Shown one piece after another: positions 51,218 through 60,615 of a stretch of DNA of 62,716 bases (position 1 is its first letter; each line of letters starts with the position of its first letter). The notes under the pieces are model-generated. The model did no database searches, was not told where the DNA came from, and saw only the letters and a list, made by a program, of their open reading frames with translations. Source of the DNA: Acidobacteriota bacterium (GTDB lineage: Bacteria; Acidobacteriota; Holophagae; Acanthopleuribacterales; Acanthopleuribacteraceae); the NCBI GenBank assembly GCA_030066195.1, contig JASJCB010000022.1, positions 1 through 62,716 of the forward strand, read 5' to 3'. The position numbers and the translations under genes were made by a program.

Positions 51218-51682
51218 GCGCTTTCCCGTGTGTTAAGGAGAGATGATACACCGGCAGGCATTCTTGCCCGGGACCGTCGGACTAGAAGGCCGCGGACCAC
51301 GCTCCCCTTTGCTAAGTGCTGTAACTATAAGGGTTGGGGTGGTACGCCGGCCGGGATTAGAACCCCGGACCGTCGGCTTAAAAGGCCGCGATTCACCGTC
51401 CTGTCGGCTGAACCAAAAAAATGATAGCGTACAAAGAAGGGTCCCTGCAAGAGGAATTCAATCGGCTTGAAACTGGCTCTATGACTGGGTTTTATCTCTG
51501 TTTGTTGTCCTGAAGGAGGGAAGGAGCAAAAGAGATCTGATCCGTGAGCTTTTGTCACCTGTACGCATGAAAGAGACAGAAAAGCGCATAGAAGAAACAT
51601 CAAAATTATGCCGGCGTCACTTTTGCCTGTTGGTGATTCCATTCTTGGGAATGGAGAGAGTGTTGACACCCACGCTCTTGGG
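51218..51682. other. Gap holding tRNA-like remnants
   Basis: Apart from the tRNA-like stretches (51250-51432), I see no gene in this 465-bp interval; open frames between 51470 and 51680 are short and lack support. The TGGGCT/AGCCCA hairpin at the end (around 51679-51694) overlaps the stop of the following permease gene. Confidence 0.4.
51250..51432 (-). other. Two degenerate tRNA-like sequences
   Basis: On the minus strand two related stretches, about 97 bp apart (near 51250-51305 and 51342-51410), resemble tRNA 3' halves. The right one has an anticodon-like arm with CCTTTTAAG, a T-arm-like GGGGTTCTAATCCC and a CCA-like end. GTACGC (minus strand, 51432-51427) is complementary to GCGTAC (51347-51342), as an acceptor stem would be, but about 12 nt of T-rich sequence separates it from the D-like arm. 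I do not see a functional tRNA; these look like decayed copies. Confidence 0.4.
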
Positions 51683-52324
51683 CTACAAGCCCAGTTGTAT
51701 GGCCAGGCCGCAGGCCGCCAGGGCGCCTCCGGCCAGGGCTTGGGCGTAGCGGGTCAGCCAGGGGGCTTTGAAGATGCTGATGCCTCTCAGGCCGATCGAT
51801 ACGGCCAACAGCATGGTGGTTAGGGTTACCACCGAGAAGATACCCGCTACTGCCGCTACCTGGAACCAGCCCTCGTTGAAGGCCGGGTACATCAATAATG
51901 GGATCAGCGGTTCGCATGGGCCCAGCACGAAGATGATGAACAGGACCCATGGCGTTACGTTGCTCGTGCCGTGTCGGTGGCCCGGGTCTTTGGCCTCTCC
52001 GTGGCGATTAACCCAGGCGTGGCGCAGACCGTAGATCAGGTAGACCACCCCGAAGCCCAGTAGGAACCAGCCCGCAATGTCGCCTCGGAAGGTTTCGATG
52101 AAGGATAGTTGAGACACCCCCTTACCCAGCGCGATACCCGCGAAGCCCAGGGCTACCGAGCCGATCACGTGGCCGATACAGCAGCCCGCCGTGATCAGCA
52201 GGGCCTTGCGTTCACTCCAGTTTCTGGATCTGGCCAGAGCGATGAACGGCAGGTAGTGGTCCGGTCCCGCCAGGGTGTGTACTAAAGCGATTAGGGCCGC
52301 CGTGCCCATGAGGGGTTCCCACAT
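51683..52324 (-). CDS. NicO/UreH-like nickel permease
   Basis: This 213-aa membrane protein has about six helices. HTLAGPDHYLPFIALAR in helix 1 and CCIGHVIGS in helix 2 resemble the histidine-containing motifs of the NicO/RcnA and UreH/SafE-type transporters. A short His-rich loop (HRHGTSN) follows between helices. GPCEPLIPLLMYP is the third conserved block. Placed last in the hydrogenase operon, after hypE, it most likely supplies Ni2+ for the [NiFe] site; cobalt or sulfite transport are alternatives for this superfamily. AAGGA precedes ATG 52324. The 43-bp gap from hypE indicates cotranscription. Confidence 0.75.
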   Translation of the reverse strand: MWEPLMGTAALIALVHTLAGPDHYLPFIALARSRNWSERKALLITAGCCIGHVIGSVALGFAGIALGKGVSQLSFIETFRGDIAGWFLLGFGVVYLIYGLRHAWVNRHGEAKDPGHRHGTSNVTPWVLFIIFVLGPCEPLIPLLMYPAFNEGWFQVAAVAGIFSVVTLTTMLLAVSIGLRGISIFKAPWLTRYAQALAGGALAACGLAIQLGL

Positions 52325-52367
52325 GTTACGTTCCTTGTGATTGGTCAGGTTAAGACGTTTAAGTGGA

Positions 52368-53390
52368 TCAACAGATTCTCGGCAGTTGCTCGCCCGAGGG
52401 CAGGATGACCGTGCGCTTGTTGCCCAGAGCGCCTTTCGCGATCAGGCAGCCCTCGCCGGCTACGATGCTTCCGATACAGGACGCATCCGGCCCCATGATT
52501 TCCAGGGCTTCTTCCTGTTGCTCCTTGGAGACGATCGCCGCGAAGCGTCCCTCGCAGGCGACGAACAGGGGTTCCAGGCCCAGGATCTCGCAGGCGCCGG
52601 CGACCGCCGGGTCAACCGGGATTGCGGATTCTTCTACCTCGAAGGTCAGGTTGCGGGTTTGGGCCAGTTCGATCAGGGCAGCACCCAGGCCGCCGCGCGT
52701 CAGGTCGCGCAGGCAGTGCAGGTCGATGCCGCCGCGGATCAGGGCTTCGACCGTCGGCCAGACGGCCGCGCTGTCGCTTTTCAATTCGGTTTCGAAACTC
52801 AGTCCTTCTCGTTTGGCCATAATGGCGATGCCGTGACGCCCGATGTCGCCGCTGACCAGGATGACGTCCTCTTCCCGGATGCGTTCCGGGCCGACCGGTT
52901 TCGGCGCGATCACGTCGCCCAGTCCGGTGACCGTAATGAAGATGCCGTCGCCCTTACCGCGTTCCACCACCTTGGTGTCGCCCGTGACGATTTGGGCGCC
53001 CACCTCGTCGGCGGCGCGACGCATGGAGGCACAGACCCGGTCCAGTTCGTCGATGGACAGCCCCTCTTCCAGGATGAAACCCGCGCTCAGGTAGCGGGGC
53101 CGGGCGCCCGCGCAAGCCAGGTCGTTGACCGTGCCGTGGATGCACAGGCTGCCGATGTTGCCGCCCGGGAAGAACATGGGTCGCACCACGTGGCCGTCGC
53201 AGGTGAAGGCCACCTTTTTACCGGGCGCTCGGAAGACTGCGCTGTCGTGGCGGCGTTGCGCGTGTTCGTTGTCGAAATGTTTAAAGAAAACGTCTGACAG
53301 CAGGCGCGCCATGTGACGACCGCCGCCGCCCATGGAGAGCAGGACTTTTTCCTGCAGCGTTTCATTGGGGAGGGGGCATGTGAGTTGCAT
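52368..53390 (-). CDS. hypE: Hydrogenase maturation protein HypE
   Basis: This 340-aa protein dehydrates the S-carbamoyl group received from HypF to make the thiocyanate that becomes the cyanide ligands of the Ni-Fe centre. It has the AIR-synthase-like fold, SMGGGGRHMA and TGDTKVVERGKGDGIF (ATP site). The diagnostic C-terminal PRIC ends with the acceptor cysteine as the last residue. ATG 53390 is preferred: hypD's stop overlaps it (TAATG) and homologues start here. A frame to 53516 overlaps hypD and is not credible. Confidence 0.97.
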   Translation of the reverse strand: MQLTCPLPNETLQEKVLLSMGGGGRHMARLLSDVFFKHFDNEHAQRRHDSAVFRAPGKKVAFTCDGHVVRPMFFPGGNIGSLCIHGTVNDLACAGARPRYLSAGFILEEGLSIDELDRVCASMRRAADEVGAQIVTGDTKVVERGKGDGIFITVTGLGDVIAPKPVGPERIREEDVILVSGDIGRHGIAIMAKREGLSFETELKSDSAAVWPTVEALIRGGIDLHCLRDLTRGGLGAALIELAQTRNLTFEVEESAIPVDPAVAGACEILGLEPLFVACEGRFAAIVSKEQQEEALEIMGPDASCIGSIVAGEGCLIAKGALGNKRTVILPSGEQLPRIC

Positions 53391-54496
53391 TAAGTCACCT
53401 CCGCGGTGTGTAGAGGCCTTTTGTACAACCAGTAGGCGGCGCAGGCTCCTTCGGAGGAAACCATGGTGGCGCCCAGGGGGTGATCCGGCGTACAGGTCTT
53501 GCCGAATTCCGGGCACTGGTTGGGTTTGCGACGGCCGCGCAGGATTTGACCGCTGATACAGGCCGAGGGTTCCTCTACCTTCAGTCGGCCCACATCGAAG
53601 CGAACGGCCGCGTCGAAATCTATGTATGCGTCACTCAGGCCCCAGCCGCTTTGGGGAATGGTTCCTATGCCGCGCCATTTGCGATCGATGGTAGTAAAGA
53701 CGCGGTTCAGCAGGGCGCGGGCGGTGGGGTTGCCCTCGGGCCGCACGCTGCGGCTGTATTGGCAGGTAACTTCCGCTTTTCCCGCTTCCAGGTGTTGCAC
53801 GCATTGGGTGATGCCGCGCAGGATGTCCAGCGGTTCGAAGCCGGTGACCACGATCGGGCATCGGTACTCGGCGGCGATGGGATAATAGTCTTGATAGCCC
53901 GTAACCGTGCAGACGTGACCGGCGGCCAGGAAACCTTGAACCAGGTTGTCCGGGTCGCTGAGGATGGCTTCCATGGCAGGCGGCACCAGTACGTGGGAAA
54001 CAAGCAGGCTGAAATTGTGGAGGCCCTTTTGCTTAGCTGTTTCCACGGCCATGGCCGCGGCGGGCGCGGTGGTTTCGAAGCCTACCGCGAAGAAGACGAC
54101 TTCCTTGTCCGGGTTTTCCGCCGCCAGATTGACTGCATCCAGGGGGCTGTAGACCAGGCGCACGTCCGCGCCGTCGGCCTTGACGCTGAGCAGGTCGGTG
54201 TGAGAACCGGGCACCCGCGCCATATCCCCGAACGAGCAAAAGATGACATGGGGCAGGGCGGCGACGGCCAGGGCTTGATCGATGATTTCCAGCGGGGTGA
54301 CGCAGACGGGGCAACCGGGTCCGTGAACCAGGGTAATCTGTTCCGGCAACAGTTCGTCCAGCCCGAAGCGGGCGATGGCATGGGTCTGGCCGCCGCAGAT
54401 TTCCATGATGGTCCACGGTTGTTTGACCTGGGCTTCCAGCAGGGCCAGTTGCTTGCGGATCAGTTTTGGATCGCGGAATTCGTCAACGTATTTCAT
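53390..54496 (-). CDS. hypD: Hydrogenase maturation protein HypD
   Basis: This 368-aa iron-sulfur protein, with HypC, forms the scaffold where the Fe(CN)2CO group is assembled. Conserved cysteine blocks are visible: [20 protein letters not shown] (near the N-terminus), [10 protein letters not shown] and, near the C-terminus, CISGQILRG and CPEFGKTC. Length is standard. It overlaps hypC (ATGA) and hypE (TAATG), a typical hypCDE block. Confidence 0.97.
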   Translation of the reverse strand: MKYVDEFRDPKLIRKQLALLEAQVKQPWTIMEICGGQTHAIARFGLDELLPEQITLVHGPGCPVCVTPLEIIDQALAVAALPHVIFCSFGDMARVPGSHTDLLSVKADGADVRLVYSPLDAVNLAAENPDKEVVFFAVGFETTAPAAAMAVETAKQKGLHNFSLLVSHVLVPPAMEAILSDPDNLVQGFLAAGHVCTVTGYQDYYPIAAEYRCPIVVTGFEPLDILRGITQCVQHLEAGKAEVTCQYSRSVRPEGNPTARALLNRVFTTIDRKWRGIGTIPQSGWGLSDAYIDFDAAVRFDVGRLKVEEPSACISGQILRGRRKPNQCPEFGKTCTPDHPLGATMVSSEGACAAYWLYKRPLHTAEVT

Positions 54497-54726
54497 AGCG
54501 GTTGCTCCAGTTGTTCCAGGGTTTCCAGAACGGCGGCGGCCTCTGCCTGATCCAGGCGGCTGATGGCGAAACCCGCGTGTACGATCACATAATCGCCCGC
54601 ACTCGCCTCGGGCACCAGCGCCAGACTGATATCCTTGCGAATGCCGCCGAAACGCACCTTACCCATGCGGGTCAGGCTGTCGCTTTGGTCGATATCGATG
54701 ATTTCACCGGGTACGCCTAAACACAT
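54493..54726 (-). CDS. hypC: Hydrogenase assembly chaperone HypC
   Basis: This 77-aa chaperone holds the Fe cofactor on its N-terminal cysteine. [13 protein letters not shown] carries Cys2, exposed after Met removal. The body matches the HypC/HupF OB-fold and has [17 protein letters not shown]. Start ATG 54726 fits the conserved MC(L)GVPG; a longer frame to 54792 overlaps hypF. ATGA overlap with hypD. Confidence 0.96.
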   Translation of the reverse strand: MCLGVPGEIIDIDQSDSLTRMGKVRFGGIRKDISLALVPEASAGDYVIVHAGFAISRLDQAEAAAVLETLEQLEQPL

Positions 54727-54730
54727 GGCA

Positions 54731-56998
54731 TCACTCCTTATTCTTGCTCCAAGCGGTATGGAAGATTTGTCCCACCGCGATTCCGCCGTCACCCGGGGGC
54801 ACTTGGGCGCAGAACCGGGGTCGGAAGTCCAGGTGTCTCAACTCGGCCAGGGCCGTTTCCAGCAGCAGGCGGTTTTGGAAGCAGCCGCCCGCCAGCGCCA
54901 CATCGGGAACATCGAAATGAAGTGCGGCCTGGCCGATCATCCTGGCCAGGGTCCGATGGAAGGCGCCCGCCATTTCCATGGTCTCGCCTTTGTGTTCCAA
55001 CATGGCGCGCACCATGGGCCGCCAATCCAGGACCAACAGGTCGTCCCGGTCCGTGAGCATGAAGGGCAGCCGGCCGGTGGTCGGATCGGCGAAAGCCGCT
55101 TCTTCCAGGGCGCAGGGCGCCGCCGCTTCGTGCGTGTTGAACAGGCAGATGTTGAGCAGGGCGGCGATGCCGTCGAACAGGCGACCGACGGCCGATGTTT
55201 GCGGGCTGTTGATCCCGCGTTGCAGCATGCGATCCAGAATCGTCATCTCGCGGTCGGAGAAGACCGTGAGCAGATGGGGCGGGCAGAGCTGTTTCCAGTC
55301 GGCTCCGCCCAGCGCATGCAGCAGGCCGAGCGCCGTGCGCCTGGGTTCCAGAACCGCTTTGACGCCGCCCGGTAACGGGAAGGGCAGTAACCGCCCGACG
55401 CGTTTTACGGCACTGTCTTGCGCCAGCAGCAGTTCGCCGCCCCAGATGGTGCCGTCGGTACCGTAGCCCGTGCCGTCCCAGATAAAACCCAGCACCGGTT
55501 CGGTGAGCTTATGTTCGCCCATGCAGGCGAACAGGTGGGCCGTGTGGTGTTGCACCGCAAGCGCGTCTTCGCTCATGCGGCTGGTGTGGTAATCCGGGTG
55601 CATGTCGCTGATCATCGTGTAGTCGCGGTCGCCGAAAAGCGTCTTGTAGCGATCTCGGTTATGTTGGAACAGGCCCCTGGTTTCGTGGCCGCCCATGTCG
55701 CCGTGGTGGGGGCTGAGGTACAGCTTGCCGTCGTGGGCAAGGGCGAAACAGTTCTTCAGGTCGGCGCCCATGGCGAAGAAGTTGCCGTCGGGTGCATCGA
55801 TGGCCAGCGGTGCGTAACCGCGTGCCCGGCGCAGCACGATTTCGGTGTCGTCAACCACCATCGCCACCGAGTCGTCGATGGGATTGAGAACGGGCCGGTC
55901 GTGCAGCAGGAACAGGTCGGCGATGCCGTCCAGTTTTTCAAGGGCGCCTTCATTGGTAAAGCAAAGGGGTTCGTCGGTAAGATTGCCGCTGGTGGCGACG
56001 ATGGGTCCTTGGAAGCGGTCCAAGAGTAAATGATGCAGCGGTGTGTAGGGCAGCATAATGCCCAGCGCGTCGGTATTGGGCGCAATTTGCGGGCAGGGCG
56101 CCCGGCTGTCCTTGCGCCTCAACAACACAATGGGCGCGGCCGCGGAGGTCAGCACCTCCGCTTCCCTGGGCGAGACCTCGGCCCATTTGCCGACTTCGTC
56201 CAGGTTGCGGCACATGAGCGCCAGCGGTTTGGAGGGACGGTGCTTGCGTTCGCGCAGGCGGGTAACGGTTTGGTTGTTGGTAGCGTCGCACATCAATTGG
56301 AAGCCCCCCAGGGACTTGAAGGCAACGATCGAACCGCCGCGCAGGGCGGAGGAGGCCAGGTCGAGCGCCTGGGCGTTGGTCGCCGATTTGACGCCGTCGA
56401 TACCGGTAACCCAGACCCGCGGTCCGCAGACCGGGCAGGCAATGGGCTGCGCATGGAAGCGGCGGTCGGCCGGGTCGTAGTATTCATTACGGCAGTCCGG
56501 GCACATGGGAAATTCATCCATAGTGGTATAAGGCCGGTCATAGGGTAGACGTTCGATAATGGAGTAGCGCGGTCCGCAGTTGACACAGTTGGTGAAGGGG
56601 TAGTGGTAGCGGCGGTCCTTGGGGTCGTTGACCTCGGCAAGGCAGTCCGAACAGGTGGCCAGGTCCGGCATGACGGCGGTGTCCGGGGCGCCTTCCTCCT
56701 GGCTGACGCCGATGTGGAAGGCTTCTTCACCCAGAACCGGAATGGGTTCCGCCGTTACCGATTCCACTTTGGCATGCGGCGGCGCGCGGTGCAGCAGACC
56801 GTCCTGAAAACGGTCCAGGTCACCGGGCTCACCCTCTATTTCCAGAACAACCCCGCTCGATGCGTTGCCGGTAGTGCCGCCCAGGTGACATTCCTGAGCC
56901 AGGCGATAGACGAAAGGCCGAAAACCCACGCCCTGGACGCGGCCGCGAACCAACAGGCGTCGGCGTGTTCTGGGATGTTCTAGAGTGGTGCCGCTCAT
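54731..56998 (-). CDS. hypF: Carbamoyltransferase HypF
   Basis: This 755-aa protein activates carbamoyl phosphate and transfers the carbamoyl group to HypE. All modules are present: acylphosphatase (RGRVQGVGFRPFVYRLA), two zinc-finger sets (CSDCLAEVND, CVNCGPRY, CPDCRNEYYD, CPVCGPRVW), a YrdC-like domain (KSLGGFQLMCDATN) and the Kae1-like domain (VQHHTAHLFACMGEH, IWDGTGYGTDG). Length is normal. The start lies 4 bp from the hypA stop, and hypC starts 4 bp after its stop. Confidence 0.97.
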   Translation of the reverse strand: MSGTTLEHPRTRRRLLVRGRVQGVGFRPFVYRLAQECHLGGTTGNASSGVVLEIEGEPGDLDRFQDGLLHRAPPHAKVESVTAEPIPVLGEEAFHIGVSQEEGAPDTAVMPDLATCSDCLAEVNDPKDRRYHYPFTNCVNCGPRYSIIERLPYDRPYTTMDEFPMCPDCRNEYYDPADRRFHAQPIACPVCGPRVWVTGIDGVKSATNAQALDLASSALRGGSIVAFKSLGGFQLMCDATNNQTVTRLRERKHRPSKPLALMCRNLDEVGKWAEVSPREAEVLTSAAAPIVLLRRKDSRAPCPQIAPNTDALGIMLPYTPLHHLLLDRFQGPIVATSGNLTDEPLCFTNEGALEKLDGIADLFLLHDRPVLNPIDDSVAMVVDDTEIVLRRARGYAPLAIDAPDGNFFAMGADLKNCFALAHDGKLYLSPHHGDMGGHETRGLFQHNRDRYKTLFGDRDYTMISDMHPDYHTSRMSEDALAVQHHTAHLFACMGEHKLTEPVLGFIWDGTGYGTDGTIWGGELLLAQDSAVKRVGRLLPFPLPGGVKAVLEPRRTALGLLHALGGADWKQLCPPHLLTVFSDREMTILDRMLQRGINSPQTSAVGRLFDGIAALLNICLFNTHEAAAPCALEEAAFADPTTGRLPFMLTDRDDLLVLDWRPMVRAMLEHKGETMEMAGAFHRTLARMIGQAALHFDVPDVALAGGCFQNRLLLETALAELRHLDFRPRFCAQVPPGDGGIAVGQIFHTAWSKNKE

Positions 56999-57002
56999 AA
57001 TG

Positions 57003-57281
57003 CTACCTCACCACTTTTTCCTCGGTAATCTCGATATCGCGCAGGATGATCTCCTGGGCGTTGGGGTCGTTGGGGTCGGGATTCTCGATAATGGTCAAAC
57101 GGGCGCCCTCGGCCACACCGCCCACCGATTCGTGCGTAAAATGTTCGCGCAGGTGATCAGCCGAGATATGGGCCATGGCGCCCAGTTCCAGGGTAACGGC
57201 CACCACGCGTTCGGCGCCGTTGGTTTCGGCCACCTCGCCGATCTTGCGGAAGATGTCGCGCAGCAGGGTCATTTCATGCAT
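57003..57281 (-). CDS. hypA: HypA-like nickel protein lacking the zinc ribbon
   Basis: This 92-aa protein has the HypA N-terminus MHEMTLL, with the nickel-binding His2 and Glu3, and LELGAMAHISADHLREHF. HypA is normally about 115 aa and has two CxxC pairs that bind structural zinc; here there is no cysteine at all, and the zinc hairpin is replaced by ENPDPNDPNAQEI. It should still pick up nickel, but may use a different partner or regulation. The start is set by AGGAG 6 nt before ATG 57281. It overlaps the protease gene by 8 bp. The HypA identification rests on the N-terminus and context. Confidence 0.88.
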   Translation of the reverse strand: MHEMTLLRDIFRKIGEVAETNGAERVVAVTLELGAMAHISADHLREHFTHESVGGVAEGARLTIIENPDPNDPNAQEIILRDIEITEEKVVR

Positions 57282-57744
57282 GGTCTACTCCTGAGATGTG
57301 TTGCAATGCCGCCGCCACGCGTTGCGCGGCCTGGGGTACGGCGTCCTTCATGGGTTGGGAAAGCCCGCCGCCCACCGCCCACTTGTTGGCGGCAATGCCC
57401 ACGATGATGCAGGCCGGCGGGAGTTGGCCCAGGGTACGGGCCAGTTCGATGCCCTCGGCCACACCGAACGCGTGACTGGAGCAAAGGAAGAGTTGTTGCG
57501 GCAGGGGCTCGCTGCAATCGACCGTGACAACGGAGCCGGCGGGTTCGTCGGTTTGAACGGCATCGCAGATCACGGCGGCGCGGGCCCCGTCCAGCAAACC
57601 GATGAGATCGGCCGCGTCGCCGCCGTTGGTGTGCAGTGTTACCTCCTTGGGTAAGGGCATCTTTTTCAATGCTTCGACAACTTTCAAGCCCACCGCGTCG
57701 TCACCGCGCATGGGGTTGCCCACACCGATCACGACAACACTCAT
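57274..57744 (-). CDS. Hydrogenase maturation protease (M52 family)
   Basis: This 156-aa endopeptidase, of the HyaD/HybD/HycI family, cuts the C-terminal tail of the hydrogenase large subunit after nickel insertion. N-terminal [20 protein letters not shown] contains the conserved Glu/Asp that recognises nickel; [12 protein letters not shown] and [18 protein letters not shown] follow. ATG 57744 overlaps the hydA stop (ATGA), so it is tightly coupled to its own substrate. The frame is open upstream inside hydA, but that extension is not real. Confidence 0.93.
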   Translation of the reverse strand: MSVVVIGVGNPMRGDDAVGLKVVEALKKMPLPKEVTLHTNGGDAADLIGLLDGARAAVICDAVQTDEPAGSVVTVDCSEPLPQQLFLCSSHAFGVAEGIELARTLGQLPPACIIVGIAANKWAVGGGLSQPMKDAVPQAAQRVAAALQHISGVDHA

Positions 57745-59030
57745 GAACGGGTTACCTTGAGGTTGAGGAAGTGGGTGGAGCAACTGATGCAGGGATCGTA
57801 GTTGCGAATGGCTTGTTCGCATTGCCATTGGATTTTGTCATCGGGTTCGTGCATGACCTGCTCGACGAAGTGATAGAGGTCTTTCTCGATCACCCGTTGG
57901 TTTTGCGAGGTCGGCGGGACAATTTTGGCGTTTTGGATAAGACCTTGTTCGTCGATGGTATAGCGGTGGTAGAGGATGCCGCGCGGCGCCTCGGTGGCGG
58001 CGCAACCTACGCCGGCCTTGGGTTCGACCGGAACGAAGGGCGCTTCCGGCATTTCCAGTTCATCGATGATGCGAATAGCCTCGTCGCAGGCGTAAATGGT
58101 TTCCAGCGCCCGGGCCAGGATGGATTTGAACGGATTGTTACAGCCCCGTTCCCAGCAGATATCATCCGCCACCTGGCGAGTGAGCAGGCTCAGTTGGTCG
58201 TAGTTCAGGTTGACTCTGGCCAGGGGACCCACGAAATAGGTGATGTGGTTGTCCAGCACACTGTGCAACGCGGTGCTGCGTTCCTCGTGCTGTTCCTTGA
58301 AGCGGGTTTCGTAGTCGTTCACGTCCAGATCCAAGCCGTCGGAGGAAATGACGCGACCCTCGTTGAAGGGATATTCGTCGGGGTGGGATAGGGCCACGAA
58401 GGTGTAGTCCTGGGTGAAATCGGGAAAATCCAGACCGGCGGCCCATTGCGCGGTGGTCACGGCCTCGTCGCGCACGGTTTTCAATTGTTCGGCCAGTTCC
58501 CGGAACTTTTCCAGGGGCGGAATTTTGTAGAAACCGCCCAGGCGTACGTTGATGGGGTGGATCTCGCGGCCGCCCAACAGGTTGACGATGGCGTTGCCCA
58601 CCTTCTTCATGTGCAGGCCGCGCTTGACCACCTCGGCGTGATCGGCCGCCATGTGAATGGCGCTTTCATAACCCAGGAAGTCGGGCGCGTGCAGCATGTA
58701 CATGTGCAACACGTGGCTCTCGATCCACTCGCCGCAGTACAGCAGCCGGCGCAGTTCGCGCAGGGGGCCGTCCAAGGTAACCCCGCAAGCGGCTTCCATG
58801 GCGTGGGCGCTGCTCATCTGGTAGGCCACGGGACAGATACCGCAGATGCGGGCCGTGATATCGGGCGCTTCGCTAAATTCCCTGCCGCGCATGAAGCCCT
58901 CGAAGAAACGGGGCGGCTCGAAGATTTTGAGGTGGACATGATCCAGCTTGTTGTCTTGGATGGCGATGGACAGGGCCCCTTCGCCTTCCACGCGGGCCAG
59001 ATAGTCCACCTTAATGGTTTTGGTTTTCAT
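57741..59030 (-). CDS. hydA: Group 3b [NiFe] hydrogenase large subunit
   Basis: This 429-aa catalytic subunit carries the Ni-Fe active site and interconverts H2 and protons/electrons, here with NAD(P) through HydG/HydB. Proximal cysteine motif L1 is [17 protein letters not shown], and distal L2 is DPCISCSTH, followed by a nine-residue tail (FLNLKVTRS) to be removed by the adjacent protease. The motifs and the four-subunit gene set indicate group 3b (sulfhydrogenase-like). ATG 59030 has GGAG about 10 nt upstream, and a GTG nine bases earlier is also possible. It overlaps the small-subunit gene by 20 bp. Confidence 0.96.
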   Translation of the reverse strand: MKTKTIKVDYLARVEGEGALSIAIQDNKLDHVHLKIFEPPRFFEGFMRGREFSEAPDITARICGICPVAYQMSSAHAMEAACGVTLDGPLRELRRLLYCGEWIESHVLHMYMLHAPDFLGYESAIHMAADHAEVVKRGLHMKKVGNAIVNLLGGREIHPINVRLGGFYKIPPLEKFRELAEQLKTVRDEAVTTAQWAAGLDFPDFTQDYTFVALSHPDEYPFNEGRVISSDGLDLDVNDYETRFKEQHEERSTALHSVLDNHITYFVGPLARVNLNYDQLSLLTRQVADDICWERGCNNPFKSILARALETIYACDEAIRIIDELEMPEAPFVPVEPKAGVGCAATEAPRGILYHRYTIDEQGLIQNAKIVPPTSQNQRVIEKDLYHFVEQVMHEPDDKIQWQCEQAIRNYDPCISCSTHFLNLKVTRS

Positions 59031-59793
59031 AGCGTTCACTCTCCGTTCGGAAGGCCGGTGCGCCGGCGTTGAAGGTTCGGAACAGGCGGATCATCTGTTC
59101 GTCTTCCAATCCCAGGTTTTCCGTACATCGATCGGCTAAAGCGGTCGTGTTGGGCGTGTTTTTCGGACCGAAGCAGCCGAAGCAGGCGCGGTTGTAAGAC
59201 GGGCACAACGCATTGCAACCGGTGTGCGTTACCGGGCCCAGGCAGGGCTCGCCTTTTGTCACCATGACACACACTACGCCGGCTCGTTTACAGTCCAAAC
59301 AAACACTCTCGGAAGGCAGCAACGGTGTACGGCCTTGCAGGAGGTCGGTAAGAACCCGGATCAACTGGTACTTGTCGATGGGACAACCGTGCAATTCGAA
59401 ATCCACTTTCACATGATCGGAGATCGCGGTGGAGGTTTCCAGGGTAGAAATGTATTGAGGCGAGGCGTAGACCGCATCGGTAAAGCCCTTGACATCGGAG
59501 AAATTACGCAGGGCCTGGATGCCGCCGGCAGTGGCGCAGGCGCCGATGGCCACCAGCACGCCGGACTGGGCGCGCACCTCTTGGATGCGCTCGCGGTCGT
59601 GCGGGGTGGTGATGGAGCCTTCCACCAGGGAGACCGTGTAGGGGCCGGGCTTGACTTCGCGGCTGGCCTCGGGGAAGTTGGCGATGTCGACGGCGCCGGC
59701 AATGGCCAGCAACTCGTCTTCACAGTCGAGGATGCTCAACTGGCAGCCGTCGCAGGAGGCAAATTTCCATACGGCAAGCGATGGTTTCGTCAT
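59011..59793 (-). CDS. hydD: [NiFe] hydrogenase small subunit
   Basis: This 260-aa electron-transfer subunit carries Fe-S clusters. The proximal cluster motif is [15 protein letters not shown]; other cysteines occur in [35 protein letters not shown] and the C-terminal [18 protein letters not shown]. There is no Tat signal, so it is a cytoplasmic group 3 enzyme. ATG 59793 has AGGAGG upstream. The gene follows hydG with 1 bp between stop and start. Confidence 0.95.
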   Translation of the reverse strand: MTKPSLAVWKFASCDGCQLSILDCEDELLAIAGAVDIANFPEASREVKPGPYTVSLVEGSITTPHDRERIQEVRAQSGVLVAIGACATAGGIQALRNFSDVKGFTDAVYASPQYISTLETSTAISDHVKVDFELHGCPIDKYQLIRVLTDLLQGRTPLLPSESVCLDCKRAGVVCVMVTKGEPCLGPVTHTGCNALCPSYNRACFGCFGPKNTPNTTALADRCTENLGLEDEQMIRLFRTFNAGAPAFRTESERYENQNH

Positions 59794-59794
59794 G

Positions 59795-60613
59795 TTACAC
59801 CTCCTTGACGCCGAACAGTTTTCGGACCTGGTCATAGTCGAAGACCGGGCCGTCCTTGCAAACGAAGTAGTTACCGTATTGACAGTGGCCGCAGATACCC
59901 GCCGCGCATTTCATATTGCGTTCCATGGAAAGGAAGATGCGGTCGTCTTCCACGCCCAGGGCGGACAGTGACCTGATCGCGAAACGCATCATGATTTCGG
60001 GTCCGCAGATCATGGCAATGACGCGGGTGGGATCGAAGTCCACGGGTGAGATGAGTTTGGTGACCACACCCATGTTCCCCCGCCAGGAGGGCGACGCGGT
60101 ATCCACCGTGGCGCGGGCCACGAAAGCGTCTTTCCAACCAAGGAACTCGCGGGCATAGAGCATGTCCTCGGGCGAACGCGCGCCGTAGATCACCGTCAGG
60201 CGACCGATCTCGGCGCGTTTTGCCGAAAGGGCGAGGACAGCGGGTCGCAAAGGAGCCAGGCCGATGCCGCCGGCAATGACCAGGACGTCGCGACCGTCGA
60301 CCACGTCCATGGGCCAGGGCCTGCCGAAGGGACCCCGAACACCTAACTGGTCCCCCGGTTTCAGGGCTACCAGTCCTCGGGTTACATTACCCACCTCTCG
60401 GATGGTGTGTATCAACTCATGAGGCTGGGTCACATCGCCGCTGATGGAAACGGCCGCCTCACCGGCGCCCGGTATGTAGAGCATGTTGAATTGGCCGGGC
60501 TTGAAATTGAAAGGTTCCGGAGTTTCCAAGGTCAGTGTGAAGGTATCTTGCGTCTCTTGTTGAATTTCCCTGACCGTGGCTACCACCGGGGCAAGCACAT
60601 CGGTAGTGATCAT
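59795..60613 (-). CDS. hydG: Hydrogenase gamma (FAD/NAD(P)H-binding) subunit
   Basis: This 272-aa FNR-like subunit passes electrons between HydB/HydD clusters and NAD(P). The FAD domain ([20 protein letters not shown]) and NAD domain ([17 protein letters not shown]) precede a C-terminal [2Fe-2S] motif ([20 protein letters not shown]), as in dihydroorotate dehydrogenase electron transfer subunits. ATG 60613 has GGGAGG 7 nt upstream. Part of the operon: its ATG is 2 bp after the preceding stop. Confidence 0.94.
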   Translation of the reverse strand: MITTDVLAPVVATVREIQQETQDTFTLTLETPEPFNFKPGQFNMLYIPGAGEAAVSISGDVTQPHELIHTIREVGNVTRGLVALKPGDQLGVRGPFGRPWPMDVVDGRDVLVIAGGIGLAPLRPAVLALSAKRAEIGRLTVIYGARSPEDMLYAREFLGWKDAFVARATVDTASPSWRGNMGVVTKLISPVDFDPTRVIAMICGPEIMMRFAIRSLSALGVEDDRIFLSMERNMKCAAGICGHCQYGNYFVCKDGPVFDYDQVRKLFGVKEV

Positions 60614-60615
60614 GA

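Noticed and set aside
51342..51432. Functional tRNA-Lys(UUU)
   Set aside because: The acceptor 5' strand is displaced by about 12 nt, the anticodon stem has a mismatch and the T-loop lacks the purine at position 57.
53480..54550. Plus-strand ORF of 356 codons
   Set aside because: It is antisense to hypD/hypC, which have strong family matches.
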